64,000 nt of DNA from Eshraghiella crossota. Lineage in GTDB: Bacteria; Bacillota; Clostridia; Lachnospirales; Lachnospiraceae. Position numbers and translations under genes: made by a program. Positions 21,222-30,298 of the stretch are shown here, one piece after another; within the stretch, counting starts at the first letter, position 1, and every line of letters starts with the position of its first letter. Below the pieces are notes generated by a model. The model ran no database searches. It was given only the letters and a program-made list of their open reading frames with translations, and had not been told where the DNA came from. Location of the stretch: NCBI RefSeq assembly GCF_025148445.1, contig NZ_CP102270.1, positions 1,054,001 to 1,118,000 of the forward strand. The letters are read 5' to 3'.

Positions 21222-23060
21222 TTGAAATTCAGCAATGAACAGTTAAAAGCAATAGAATTTAATAAAGGAGCGTGTCTTGTTTTAGCAGGGCCGGGAAGCG
21301 GTAAGACCACCGTTTTAACAGGCAGGGTAAAATATCTTATAGATAACTGCCATGTTAAGCCTTCCGAAATACTTGTTATTACATTTACAAAAGCCGCAGC
21401 TACAGAAATGAAAAACAGGTTTACGGCACTCTGCGGCAGAAAACTTCCCGTTACCTTCGGCACTTTTCATGCCGTGTATTTTTCCATATTAAAATATGCT
21501 TATAATTACACGGTAGATAATATTATCAAGGATGAAGTGCGGGAACAGATAATAAAAGATGCGGTTGAAAGAAGTAATATCGAAACGGAAGATATTAATG
21601 AGACGATTAATCTTATTACCGGAGAAATAAGCCGTATTAAAACAGAAGGAATAGATATAGACGCTTACTACTCCACAAACTGTCCGCAGGAAGAATTCAA
21701 AAGTATATTCAGAAGATATGAAAGTGAATTAAAAAGGAAGAGGCTCATTGATTTTGATGATATGCTTTTGTACTGCAGGGAACTTTTTTTACAGAGAAAG
21801 GACATTCTTCTCAAATGGCAGCAGAGGTATAAATATATTCTTATAGATGAATTCCAGGATATCAATAAGGTCCAGTATGATGTAATCCGTATGTTAGCCG
21901 AGCCGGAGAGAAATATCTTTATAGTGGGAGACGATGACCAGAGCATATATGGTTTCAGAGGGTCCAGACCGGAAATTATGCTTAATTTTGAAAAAGATTA
22001 TCCGGAAGCCGAAAAGATAATCCTTGATATTAATTATCGTTCAACTTCCAATATAGTTGATGCATCAGGTTATGTTATCAGAAATAATAAGGTCCGTTTT
22101 GACAAAAACATACATACGGATAATGAAAAGGGTGATAAGGTTGATATTATAGAGACTAATAATATCAATGAAGAATATGACAGAATTGTAAAAATAATAA
22201 GGAGTTTTGTGGATGCAGGAAAACAATATGCCGATTTTGCAGTTTTATTCAGAACTAATGTAACGGCAGCTCCCCTTGTCCGCAAATTTATGGAAAATAA
22301 TATACCATTTGTACTTAGAGACGGAATTCCCAATATTTTTGAACATTGGATAGCAAAAGATATACTTACATATATGACATTAGCAGAGGGAGGAAGGAAA
22401 AGGGCTGATTTTATCCGTATAATGAATAAGCCATTAAGATATATCGGCAGGGATTATGTGACAGATTCTGAAGTTAGTTTTGACGAACTCGAAAAATATT
22501 ATGAAGAGAAGCCATGGATGATTAACAGAATCAGAAAAATGGAAAGAGAACTTAATGCAATGTCCGATATGACCTGCTACGCTATGATAAATTACCTTAG
22601 AAAAGGCGTAGGATATGATGACTATGTAAAAGAATATGCAAAGAACCATAGTATTGAACCACAGGAACTTTCGGATATATTGGATGAGATAATGGAAAGC
22701 AGCAAAGATTTCATTAAGTTTGACGACTGGAGAGAATACATAGAAAAGTATACCGAGGAACTTAAAGAAAATCATACAAAGAGGGATTTAAAAGACTACG
22801 TTACAATGACAACCATGCACAGCTCCAAAGGTCTTGAGTATGATACGGTATTTATAATAGATGCCAATGAAGGCATAACACCTCATAAAAAAGCCGTTTT
22901 AGATGCGGATATAGAAGAGGAAAGGCGTATGTTTTATGTAGCTATGACAAGGGCAAAGAAAAAATTATACATATTCTGCCCTAAAGAAAGATACAATAAG
23001 TCACTGGAAACTTCACGTTTTGTAAATGAGATAATGAATAAAGAAAAAGCAAAAGAGTAA
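21222..23060 (+). CDS. UvrD/PcrA/Rep-family 3'-5' DNA helicase, probable TTG start
   Basis: A superfamily 1A helicase of 612 aa used in repair or replication restart. Motifs in order: Q motif FSNEQLKAI, Walker A AGPGSGKTT, TFTKAAATEM, IDEFQDIN, VGDDDQSIYGFRGS, the FRTN region, TMHSSKGLEYD and YVAMTRAKKKLY. The protein is about 100 residues shorter than PcrA and lacks its C-terminal tail. I start it at TTG 21222, six bases after AGGAG and at the family N-terminus; the longer frame from ATG 21114 runs through the terminator hairpin. An upstream start cannot be excluded. Confidence 0.87.
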   Translation: MKFSNEQLKAIEFNKGACLVLAGPGSGKTTVLTGRVKYLIDNCHVKPSEILVITFTKAAATEMKNRFTALCGRKLPVTFGTFHAVYFSILKYAYNYTVDNIIKDEVREQIIKDAVERSNIETEDINETINLITGEISRIKTEGIDIDAYYSTNCPQEEFKSIFRRYESELKRKRLIDFDDMLLYCRELFLQRKDILLKWQQRYKYILIDEFQDINKVQYDVIRMLAEPERNIFIVGDDDQSIYGFRGSRPEIMLNFEKDYPEAEKIILDINYRSTSNIVDASGYVIRNNKVRFDKNIHTDNEKGDKVDIIETNNINEEYDRIVKIIRSFVDAGKQYADFAVLFRTNVTAAPLVRKFMENNIPFVLRDGIPNIFEHWIAKDILTYMTLAEGGRKRADFIRIMNKPLRYIGRDYVTDSEVSFDELEKYYEEKPWMINRIRKMERELNAMSDMTCYAMINYLRKGVGYDDYVKEYAKNHSIEPQELSDILDEIMESSKDFIKFDDWREYIEKYTEELKENHTKRDLKDYVTMTTMHSSKGLEYDTVFIIDANEGITPHKKAVLDADIEEERRMFYVAMTRAKKKLYIFCPKERYNKSLETSRFVNEIMNKEKAKE

Positions 23061-23067
23061 AATAATA

Positions 23068-23098
23068 CCCCTGATATCGTATAAAAGGATATCAGGGG
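23068..23098. terminator. Convergent bidirectional terminator
   Basis: Perfect 11-bp stem CCCCTGATATC/GATATCAGGGG with 9-nt loop between the convergent helicase and DUF1292 genes. The T-rich side faces the minus strand (TATTATTTTA). Confidence 0.82.
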
Positions 23099-23125
23099 CG
23101 TTCTCTCTTCAATCTGCAGAAATGC

Positions 23126-23434
23126 TTATTCTTCTTCGTCTTCTTCGACGATTTCATCAAATTCCATCTTGTCAAGAGCCTCGTCAAAGGCATCTGCAGC
23201 CATTTCATATTCTGCATCATCCTCTATATTCTCAAGATCAGGTTCGCCGTCCTCGGAGAGCTTGAAACGGTAAATAAATACTTCTCCGTTTTCTTCTTCT
23301 TCGCCGCCGAGTGGAAGAAGAGATATATATTCTCTATCACCTGCCTCAAAAATAGAAACAACTTCGCATTCTAATTCTTCGTCGTTGTCAAGAGTGAGTG
23401 TTACTGTTCCGTCAATAATATCTTCTCTGTTCAT
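23126..23434 (-). CDS. DUF1292-family small acidic protein
   Basis: This 102-aa protein has the DUF1292 pattern: beta-rich TLTLDNDEELECEVVSIFE, then YISLLPL and a block of Glu residues, VFIYRF, and a very acidic C-terminus ending EEDEEE. Proteins of this family are common in Firmicutes and have no known function. The start has an AAGGAG site on the minus strand (23440s). The gene is convergent with the helicase and divergent from the Lrp gene, hence a single-gene unit. Confidence 0.85.
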   Translation of the reverse strand: MNREDIIDGTVTLTLDNDEELECEVVSIFEAGDREYISLLPLGGEEEENGEVFIYRFKLSEDGEPDLENIEDDAEYEMAADAFDEALDKMEFDEIVEEDEEE

Positions 23435-23527
23435 GTGTGTTCTCCTTAAAATTTATATATTTTATTGTATCAGATTGCGTAATTAATATCAATGAATATA
23501 TGATGTTAATTTTTTTAATAAAAACAC

Positions 23528-23556
23528 TTGAAATATTAAATAAAATAATGTATTAT
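23528..23556 (+). promoter_or_regulatory. Promoter of the lrp-type gene
   Basis: -35 TTGAAA (23528-23533), 17-bp spacer and -10 TATTAT (23551-23556). The predicted start is close to 23563, about 17 bases before the leader hairpin. Confidence 0.72.
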
Positions 23557-23579
23557 TGCATTGTTTAATGATAGTCGAA

Positions 23580-23618
23580 GGTGACATCAGGACGAAAGTT
23601 CTGTTGTCGCCTTTTTTT
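23580..23618 (+). terminator. Terminator inside the lrp leader (possible attenuator or small RNA)
   Basis: A 14-position stem with one mismatch (23580-23593 with 23598-23611), a GAAA tetraloop and seven T at 23612-23618. No plus-strand gene ends upstream, so this terminator belongs to the transcript of the lrp-type gene itself or to a 55-nt RNA. Confidence 0.82.
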
Positions 23619-23637
23619 ACGTTAGGAGGAACAGACT

Positions 23638-24093
23638 ATGGATGATATCGATAAGAAAATAATTAATTTGTTACAGGAAAATGCAAGAATACCGTTAAAA
23701 TCATTGGCAGAGCATGTATATTTATCTTCGCCGGCCGTATCCGCAAGGATAGAACACCTTGAAAGGGAAAATATAATCACAAGCTATGAAGCCCGGATTA
23801 ACCAGACAAAGCTCGGATTCCATATTACTGCATTTATTAATCTTGAAATAATACCCACACAGAAGGACGAATTTTATCCTTTTATAAAAGCCTGTCCTAA
23901 CGTAATTGAGTGTAACTGTGTTACGGGAGATTTTTCAATGCTTATAAAAGTTGCTTTTCCTGACACTATGAAACTTGACAAGTTTATTGGCAAGCTCCAG
24001 AAATTCGGCAGAACAAGCACACAGATAGTTTTTTCTACCCCTGTTGAAAACAGAGGTATCAATGTATCGGATATTGCTTTTAATGCTGGATAA
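23638..24093 (+). CDS. Lrp/AsnC-family transcriptional regulator
   Basis: A DNA-binding regulator (151 aa) that usually responds to an amino acid. The N-terminal helix-turn-helix (IDKKIINLLQENARIPLKSL, then VYLSSPAVSARIEHLERENII) and the C-terminal ligand domain (FSMLIKVAFPDTMKLDKFI, with the typical ECNCVTGD turn) are both complete. GGAGG precedes the ATG. It is the only gene of a leader-controlled unit; the terminator ahead of it suggests regulation of its own transcription. The effector is not known. Confidence 0.92.
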   Translation: MDDIDKKIINLLQENARIPLKSLAEHVYLSSPAVSARIEHLERENIITSYEARINQTKLGFHITAFINLEIIPTQKDEFYPFIKACPNVIECNCVTGDFSMLIKVAFPDTMKLDKFIGKLQKFGRTSTQIVFSTPVENRGINVSDIAFNAG

Positions 24094-24140
24094 AATAGTG
24101 TATAATTATAGCTGATAATTTATACAACAGGAGTTTTCTA

Positions 24141-24725
24141 ATGAATATCAGCAATTACAAAGTTATTCTCGCTTCCAATTCCCCAAGACGAAGGGATTTG
24201 TTATCACAGGTGGGAATAGAATATGAGGTTATACCTTCTGAATGTCAGGAGATAATAAGAGCAACAACGCCTGAAAAGGCTGTTATTCAGCTTGCACTTG
24301 ACAAAGCGGCGGATGTGGCGGCAAAAGTACCTTACAATTCACTGGTAATAGGTGCCGACACGGTGGTTGTGGCTGACGGAATGATTCTTGGCAAGCCTGC
24401 TGACAAATCGACGGCGGCCGGGATGATTGACAGACTTCAAGGCAGGCAGCATAGCGTATATACAGGAGTAGCACTTATCTTTCACGGTGCAGACGGAGAT
24501 ATTGTTAAGAACTTCGCGTGTGAGACTAAAGTGTATGTATACGATATGACGAAAGAACAGATAGAAGCATATATTGATACAGGCGAATGTATGGATAAAG
24601 CAGGTGCTTATGGCATACAGGGCAGGTTTGCCGCTTATGTTGAGAAGATAGACGGCGACTATAACAATGTTGTGGGACTGCCGGTATCAAGGCTTATTCA
24701 TGAAATAGACAATATGGAGGTATAA
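24141..24725 (+). CDS. maf: Maf-family nucleotide pyrophosphatase
   Basis: Maf proteins hydrolyse non-canonical or excess nucleoside triphosphates to monophosphates and can affect septum formation. The 194-aa protein has the signature ASNSPRRRDLLSQVG, the GADTVVV and GKPADKSTAA segments, the TGVAL strand, and DKAGAYGIQG close to the C-terminus. It starts after AGGAG and forms a tight cluster with the next two genes. Confidence 0.94.
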   Translation: MNISNYKVILASNSPRRRDLLSQVGIEYEVIPSECQEIIRATTPEKAVIQLALDKAADVAAKVPYNSLVIGADTVVVADGMILGKPADKSTAAGMIDRLQGRQHSVYTGVALIFHGADGDIVKNFACETKVYVYDMTKEQIEAYIDTGECMDKAGAYGIQGRFAAYVEKIDGDYNNVVGLPVSRLIHEIDNMEV

Positions 24726-24729
24726 AGCT

Positions 24730-24978
24730 ATGAAAATAGACGAAGTATGCGGTAAAGTATTTTTAAAAGAACAGGGAAAACTTTTTCCAAAACCTGTGGC
24801 AGAAAGCTTGGAAGAAGCAATGGAATTTCTTGAAGAAATTATGGCTCAGGTATTTTCTTCAGAAAAGGAACTAAAAAAATATATTGAAGATGAAGGGATT
24901 GACCTGGAAGGTGACATAACTGATGAGTTAGAGGTCTTTAAACTCCCTGATGGAAGGTTTTTATATGTTGAAGCATAA
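24730..24978 (+). CDS. Small protein of unknown function
   Basis: An 82-aa, acidic soluble protein with no motif I recognise. It contains helices rich in Glu and Lys (SLEEAMEFLEEIMAQVF, EKELKKYIEDEGID) and ends in a short beta pair, FKLPDGRFLYVEA. GGAGG at 24716-24720 supports the start. It sits four bases after maf and its end overlaps the foldase gene by 14 bp, so it is part of that operon. Similar small proteins in related bacteria are sometimes labelled glyoxalase without visible support. Confidence 0.72.
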   Translation: MKIDEVCGKVFLKEQGKLFPKPVAESLEEAMEFLEEIMAQVFSSEKELKKYIEDEGIDLEGDITDELEVFKLPDGRFLYVEA

Positions 24979-25933
24979 GATAGCAGGGCTTTTAGCGGTA
25001 TTAATCCTGCTTATAAGTGCTACGGGCTGCACCAATATAAGATTTACCACAGGTACCGGAAAGAACAGGTTTGCGGTCTGCGGTAATTACAGCATATCGG
25101 TACAGGCTGCCGATATTCTTATTTCCGAAAGAAAATATTCCTATGAGGATCTTTTTAATAATGAGATATGGAATAGGTCTGTGGGTGATATGACCATGGA
25201 AGAATATCTTTTATCTGATATAAAGACTCTTGCAGGCAATGTGATATATCTTAATATGATGGCAGAGGATATGCAGATAAATCTTACCGGTGATGAGGAA
25301 GAAAGAATATCTGAATATGCAGAAGATTACGCAGAAGACAGTGGATTTGACAAAGCGGACGTAGAAGAACTGCTTCAGATGCTTTTGATTGCTGAGAAGT
25401 CTTTTTATGCGATGACGGAAGATGTGGATATCGAGGTAAGCACGGATGAAGCAAGAACCATATCGGTACAATATATGTTTTTTGCAGTTAATGATGATGT
25501 GACGGACAGAATGGCAGAGAACAAAGCATCTGAGGCATTACAGAAGATAGAAGACGGTACCGATTTTTTGACACTGGCAGAAGAACAAAGCGATGACAGC
25601 ATCCATAGCATGGAATTTTATAAAGGTATATATGATAAAGACTTTGAGACTGCCGCATATAAGCTTGAGACAGGTCAGGTAAGTTCTGTTGTTGAGACAA
25701 AGTATGGTTATTATATAATAAAATGTATAAATGACAATATTGAAAGCGATACAGCGAAAAGAAAATCCGAGATTGTTCTAAAAAGGAGAGAAGAACTTTT
25801 TGCAGATAAGTTCAGACAGCTTGCAGAGAAAAAAGATATTCTTTTTAATGAAAAATATCTGAAAAAGATTGATATTGGCAGCATAAAAGCCGGTTCCGGG
25901 GAATTAAACAAAATTTTGTTAGCACTCAAATAA
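24965..25933 (+). CDS. PrsA-like peptidyl-prolyl isomerase lipoprotein (foldase)
   Basis: An exported, lipid-anchored 322-aa folding factor. The N-terminus has a signal peptide with a lipobox (LLISATGC), an N-terminal SurA-like helical region and a parvulin-type domain (about 165-270: VQYMFFAVND, FLTLAEEQSDD, AAYKLETGQVSSVVETKYGYYIIKC). I start it at ATG 24965 (AGAAGG-like site inside the previous gene); the upstream in-frame ATG at 24950 would place charged residues before the signal peptide. The last 15 bases, including the stop, overlap the CIRCE operator of htpG. Confidence 0.88.
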   Translation: MLKHKIAGLLAVLILLISATGCTNIRFTTGTGKNRFAVCGNYSISVQAADILISERKYSYEDLFNNEIWNRSVGDMTMEEYLLSDIKTLAGNVIYLNMMAEDMQINLTGDEEERISEYAEDYAEDSGFDKADVEELLQMLLIAEKSFYAMTEDVDIEVSTDEARTISVQYMFFAVNDDVTDRMAENKASEALQKIEDGTDFLTLAEEQSDDSIHSMEFYKGIYDKDFETAAYKLETGQVSSVVETKYGYYIIKCINDNIESDTAKRKSEIVLKRREELFADKFRQLAEKKDILFNEKYLKKIDIGSIKAGSGELNKILLALK

Positions 25934-25945
25934 AATGAGTGCTAA
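25919..25945 (+). promoter_or_regulatory. CIRCE operator upstream of htpG
   Basis: Perfect TTAGCACTC-N9-GAGTGCTAA. It covers the stop codon of the foldase gene and lies seven bases before the -35 of the htpG promoter, so HrcA bound here should repress htpG. Confidence 0.96.
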
Positions 25946-25952
25946 TTTTCTC

Positions 25953-25981
25953 TTGACTTTGGAAAACATTAGTATTACTAT
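25953..25981 (+). promoter_or_regulatory. Promoter of htpG
   Basis: -35 TTGACT (25953-25958), 17-bp spacer, -10 TACTAT (25976-25981). Confidence 0.72.
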
Positions 25982-26020
25982 ATCTTTCAGAAGAAATTTT
26001 ATTATAAGGAGTGATTTTAA

Positions 26021-28018
26021 ATGGCAACAGAACATGGAAATCTTTCAATAAACAGTGATAATATTTTCCCAATAATTAAGAAGTGGATGTATTCAGATCA
26101 TGATATTTTTTTCAGGGAATTAATTTCAAATGGATGTGATGCGATTACCAAGCTTAAGAAATTAGCTCTTATGGGTGAATATAATGAACCCGATGACATT
26201 AAATATAACATTAATGTAAAGGTCAGTTCCAAGAATAAAACAATTACATTTACCGATAACGGACTTGGTATGACGGCGGAAGAAGTTAATGAATATATTA
26301 ACCAGATTGCTTTTTCCGGAGCAGAGGCCTTCCTTGAAAAATATAAGGACAAGACTAATGAAGACCAGATTATAGGACATTTCGGACTTGGCTTTTATTC
26401 TGCATTTATGGTTGCAGAAAAAGTAGCTATCGATACTTTATCATATAAAGAAGGTTCAAAGCCTGTACATTGGGAATGCGAAGGCGGAACCGAATATGAC
26501 ATGGGCGATGGCAATAAGGATACCGTAGGTACCACAATAACTTTGTATCTTAACGAGGACAGCACAGAATTTGCTAATGAGTTCAGAGCCAAAGAAGTAA
26601 TCGATAAGTATTGTTCGTTTATGCCTTATGAGATATATCTTGATAACGAAGACGATACAGAAGAAAAGACACAGATGATTGACAAGGACGAGCTTCTTGA
26701 TACAGATACAATCATTGAAACAGTTAAAAAAGAGGCTAAGCTTGAAGAACAGGAAGACGAGGACGGCAATAAGAAGATGGTAGAGGTTGAACCGGCTACA
26801 GAGAGATATAAGATTGCCAAAAGACCTGTTTCATTAAGTGATACAACTCCTCTCTGGACAAAGCATCCTAACGACTGTACGGACGAAGAATATAAGGAAT
26901 TTTACAGAAAAGTATTCCACGATTATAAAGAACCTTTGTTCTGGATTCATCTTAATATGGATTATCCTTTTAACTTAAAGGGTATTTTATACTTCCCTAA
27001 GATTAACATAGAATTTGAGTCAGCAGAAGGTATTATTAAGTTATATAACAATCAGGTATTCGTTGCTGATAACATCAAGGAAGTAATTCCTGAATTCCTC
27101 ATGTTGCTTAAAGGCGTTATTGATTGTCCTGATTTGCCTCTTAACGTATCAAGAAGTGCACTTCAGAACGATGGATTTGTTAAGAAGATATCAGAATATA
27201 TTACTAAAAAAGTAGCCGACAAGCTTTCAGGAATGTGCAAGACCGATAAGGAAAGTTACGAAAAATACTGGGATGACATTAGCCCATTCATTAAATTCGG
27301 ATGCCTTAAGGATGATAAATTCTGTGACAAGATGAAGGATTACATTCTTTTCAAGAACCTTGAAGGCAAGTATTTAACACTTCCTGAGTGCCTTGAAGAG
27401 AATAAAGAAAAACATGAAAACAAAGTATTTTATGTTACCGATGAAATTAAACAGGGTCAGTACATTAAGATGTTTAAAGATGCGGGAATTGATGCGGTTA
27501 TTCTTAAACACAGCATTGACCAGCCATTCATCACACATCTTGAACAGAAGAATGAAAATGTCAAATTCTTAAGCATTGATTCTGATTTGTCTGAGACATT
27601 TAAAGAAGAAACATCTGAAGAAGATTTAAGTAAGGCAGGAGAAGAACTTGCAGAAGTATTCAAGAAAGCCCTTAACAACGACAAGCTTACCGTTAAGGCA
27701 GAAAAGCTCGTTGATAAGAATATATCTTCAATGATTACCGTTAATGAAGAATCAAAGAGAATGGCAGATATGATGAAGATGTATGCTTCTTCAGGTATGG
27801 ATATGTCAATGTTTGGCGAGACGGGAGAGACACTTGTGCTTAACCTCAATAACGAACTCGTTAAATATGTACTTGACAATCCACAGAGTGATAATGTTAC
27901 AATGATATGCGAGCAATTATATGATCTGGCTAAGCTTAGTCATGAGCCACTTAAGCCTGAACAGATGACTGCTTTTATTGCAAGAAGTAACGAGATATTG
28001 AAACTCCTTGCAAAATAA
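26021..28018 (+). CDS. htpG: Chaperone protein HtpG (Hsp90)
   Basis: HtpG is the bacterial Hsp90, an ATP-dependent chaperone dimer. The 665-aa protein carries the ATP-binding motifs of the GHKL fold: RELISNGCDAITKL, FTDNGLGMT and GHFGLGFYSAFMVAE. The middle domain contains the catalytic-loop region LNVSRSALQNDG, and the C-terminal dimerisation domain is present. Length matches the family. AAGGAG precedes the start. The perfect CIRCE ahead of it suggests HrcA control, whereas in Bacillus subtilis htpG is not a CIRCE gene. Confidence 0.97.
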   Translation: MATEHGNLSINSDNIFPIIKKWMYSDHDIFFRELISNGCDAITKLKKLALMGEYNEPDDIKYNINVKVSSKNKTITFTDNGLGMTAEEVNEYINQIAFSGAEAFLEKYKDKTNEDQIIGHFGLGFYSAFMVAEKVAIDTLSYKEGSKPVHWECEGGTEYDMGDGNKDTVGTTITLYLNEDSTEFANEFRAKEVIDKYCSFMPYEIYLDNEDDTEEKTQMIDKDELLDTDTIIETVKKEAKLEEQEDEDGNKKMVEVEPATERYKIAKRPVSLSDTTPLWTKHPNDCTDEEYKEFYRKVFHDYKEPLFWIHLNMDYPFNLKGILYFPKINIEFESAEGIIKLYNNQVFVADNIKEVIPEFLMLLKGVIDCPDLPLNVSRSALQNDGFVKKISEYITKKVADKLSGMCKTDKESYEKYWDDISPFIKFGCLKDDKFCDKMKDYILFKNLEGKYLTLPECLEENKEKHENKVFYVTDEIKQGQYIKMFKDAGIDAVILKHSIDQPFITHLEQKNENVKFLSIDSDLSETFKEETSEEDLSKAGEELAEVFKKALNNDKLTVKAEKLVDKNISSMITVNEESKRMADMMKMYASSGMDMSMFGETGETLVLNLNNELVKYVLDNPQSDNVTMICEQLYDLAKLSHEPLKPEQMTAFIARSNEILKLLAK

Positions 28019-28036
28019 CATTTTTGCAGGATATAT

Positions 28037-28681
28037 ATGAACAATAATAATGAGACAGAAGATATAGAATATCTTGATATAGACCTTGATGAGTCCGAAA
28101 CTGAATTTATGGTGGATTCAAGCAACGATAATTCAGAAGAGATTAAGAAATATAATGCTGAGAAGAAAAGGCATATTGTTAAAGAAATATTCACTTATGT
28201 TATGATAATTGCCATAGCATTTGGAATAGCATTTATCCTTAATAAGTTCATTATAATTAATGCACACGTTCCTTCATCGTCGATGGAGTCTACAATTAAT
28301 ACAGGTGACAAGCTTATCGGATTCAGGCTGGCATATCTTTTTAAAGAGCCTGAAAGAGGAGACGTGGTAATATTCAGGTATCCGGACGATGAGAGCCAGA
28401 TATTCATAAAGCGTGTTATCGGACTTCCCGGTGATAAGATAGAGATTGCCGATGGCAGGCTTATTATCAACGGAGAGGCTATGGTTGAAGATTATGTCAA
28501 AGAACCGATGACGGGTAGCTTCGGACCGTATGAGGTTCCCGAAGGATGCTACTTTATGTTAGGCGATAATCGTAATATTTCACAGGATTCAAGATATTGG
28601 AAAAACACTTATGTCAGCAGGAAAAATATTCTTGCGAAAGCGTGGTTCAGGTATTCGCCTTCATTTACAAAAATTCAATGA
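28037..28681 (+). CDS. lepB: Signal peptidase I (second copy)
   Basis: Membrane serine protease of 214 aa, paralogous to the gene at 7672. The N-terminal 45 residues are acidic (Asp, Glu and Asn-rich) and cytoplasmic, followed by one membrane helix (about 49-75), catalytic Ser82 in SSSMEST, Lys125 in IKRVIGLPGD and the GDNRNISQDSR box. Both copies are intact, so this genome has at least two signal peptidases. It begins 18 bp after htpG and ends at a strong hairpin, so it may be co-transcribed with htpG. Confidence 0.94.
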   Translation: MNNNNETEDIEYLDIDLDESETEFMVDSSNDNSEEIKKYNAEKKRHIVKEIFTYVMIIAIAFGIAFILNKFIIINAHVPSSSMESTINTGDKLIGFRLAYLFKEPERGDVVIFRYPDDESQIFIKRVIGLPGDKIEIADGRLIINGEAMVEDYVKEPMTGSFGPYEVPEGCYFMLGDNRNISQDSRYWKNTYVSRKNILAKAWFRYSPSFTKIQ

Positions 28682-28687
28682 TTATCG

Positions 28688-28717
28688 GCACACCGGATAT
28701 ATATCCGGTGTGCTTTT
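28688..28717 (+). terminator. Terminator after htpG-lepB
   Basis: A perfect 26-bp palindrome (GCACACCGGATAT and its complement, 28688-28713) followed by TTTT. The 137 bp from here to queA hold no gene; a second small hairpin (GTACCAT/ATGGTAC, about 28779-28796) is visible. Confidence 0.8.
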
Positions 28718-28854
28718 GCGGTAAAAAGACATTGCAGGGACTATCGGATAATACATGGCCTTGTACTTATGTACCATAAGCATGGTACTGATTTACTATT
28801 TATTTTTTATACAAAATAATACATAATATGATTATATTAAGAGAGTGAGAAATT

Positions 28855-29880
28855 ATGGATTTAAAAGCTTTTAACTATGATCTGCCGGAGGAACTTATAG
28901 CACAGGACCCTCTGGAGGATCGTTCTTCCTCAAGACTTATGGTATTACATAAGGATACCGGCAGAATTGAACACAAGATATTCAGAGATATAATTGACTA
29001 TCTCAATCCCGGAGACTGCCTTGTAATCAACGATACTAAGGTAATTCCAGCCAGACTTATGGGCATTAAAGAAGATACGGGTGCAGCTATAGAAGTTCTG
29101 CTGCTTAAGCGTAATGCGGATGATGTATGGGAATGTCTTGTAAAACCCGGTAAGAAAGCAAGAACCGGTGCAAGAATTGTATTCGGTGAAGGACTTCTTG
29201 TTGGAGAGATTGTGGACGTTATAGAAGACGGCAACAGAATGATTAAGTTCCATTACGAAGGTATTTTTGAAGAGATACTTGATAAGTTAGGACAGATGCC
29301 GTTGCCTCCTTACATTACACATAAGCTTCAGGATAAGAACAGATACCAGACAGTATATGCCAAAAATGAAGGCTCAGCAGCGGCACCTACAGCCGGATTG
29401 CATTTTACGAAGGAGCTGCTTGAAAAGATTAAAGAAAAAGGTGTTAATGTAGTCAGCATTACATTGCATGTTGGCCTCGGAACTTTCAGACCTGTGAAGG
29501 TTGATAAGATAGAGGAACACCATATGCACACGGAGACTTTTAATATATCTAAGGAAGCGGCAGATACAATTAACAGAACCAGAGCCGCAGGAGGACGTGT
29601 AATCGCAGTGGGAACCACAAGTTGCAGGACACTTGAGTCGGCAGCAGCGGATGACGGCACAATACCTGCCAGATCCGGAGACACGGATATTTTCATATAT
29701 CCGGGCTACAAATTTAAGGCTATTGACTGCCTTATTACTAATTTTCATCTTCCTGAATCAACGCTGATAATGCTTGTTTCGGCACTTGCAGGAAGAGATA
29801 ATATTATGAACGCATATGAAACTGCAGTCAAAGAAAGATACAGATTTTTCAGTTTCGGTGATGCAATGTTTATCTGCTAG
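28855..29880 (+). CDS. queA: S-adenosylmethionine:tRNA ribosyltransferase-isomerase
   Basis: QueA transfers a ribosyl group from AdoMet to 7-aminomethyl-deazaguanine in tRNA, forming epoxyqueuosine. The 341-aa protein has the family's N-terminal [20 protein letters not shown], the middle GQMPLPPYI, and the C-terminal [29 protein letters not shown] and [12 protein letters not shown]. Full length. Its pathway partner tgt lies elsewhere in this window (45429). The PilZ gene follows 9 bp after. Confidence 0.97.
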   Translation: MDLKAFNYDLPEELIAQDPLEDRSSSRLMVLHKDTGRIEHKIFRDIIDYLNPGDCLVINDTKVIPARLMGIKEDTGAAIEVLLLKRNADDVWECLVKPGKKARTGARIVFGEGLLVGEIVDVIEDGNRMIKFHYEGIFEEILDKLGQMPLPPYITHKLQDKNRYQTVYAKNEGSAAAPTAGLHFTKELLEKIKEKGVNVVSITLHVGLGTFRPVKVDKIEEHHMHTETFNISKEAADTINRTRAAGGRVIAVGTTSCRTLESAAADDGTIPARSGDTDIFIYPGYKFKAIDCLITNFHLPESTLIMLVSALAGRDNIMNAYETAVKERYRFFSFGDAMFIC

Positions 29881-29889
29881 GAGGTTAAT

Positions 29890-30267
29890 ATGGACACTGG
29901 TAATCAGGAAAAAAGATGGGCAAAACGAATGGATATTGATGCCAGAATCAAGCTCAAGTCAGTTAAGAATAACAGAAATATCCACTTTGATGTTAATAAA
30001 GAAGAAATGGAAGTTGAGGTAACCAACATTTCCAAGGGCGGAATGGGATTTAAGACAGAAGAGTTTCTTCCTCTTAACTCATATTACGAAGCTAAGGTTG
30101 TATTATGGACAAGAGAAAGTTTTGACGCCATCATTGAAATTGTAAGAATGGAAAATGACGGAACTGATGAGAAGAATACATACGGATGCCGTTTTGTTGG
30201 CTTGAGTCCCGCAGAACAGTTTAAAATAGACGTATATCAGATTGTCAGTGAGACATCATTTAATTGA
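29890..30267 (+). CDS. PilZ-domain protein (c-di-GMP binding)
   Basis: A 125-aa single-domain PilZ protein. The two c-di-GMP-binding motifs are visible: RxxxR at Arg9-Arg13 (RWAKR) and NxSxxG in NISKGGMGF. The rest forms the beta barrel, ending GCRFVGLSPAEQFKIDVYQI. Nothing else is attached, so it may act as an adaptor or diffusible receptor. It follows queA by 9 bp after an AGGAGG site, and its stop codon overlaps the -35 of the pheST promoter. Confidence 0.88.
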   Translation: MDTGNQEKRWAKRMDIDARIKLKSVKNNRNIHFDVNKEEMEVEVTNISKGGMGFKTEEFLPLNSYYEAKVVLWTRESFDAIIEIVRMENDGTDEKNTYGCRFVGLSPAEQFKIDVYQIVSETSFN

Positions 30268-30292
30268 CATGGTAATAATGCTGTGTTAAAAT
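30264..30292 (+). promoter_or_regulatory. Promoter of T-box-pheST
   Basis: -35 TTGACA (30264-30269), 17-bp spacer, -10 TAAAAT (30287-30292). The -35 overlaps the PilZ stop codon. Confidence 0.8.
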
Positions 30293-30298
30293 CACATC

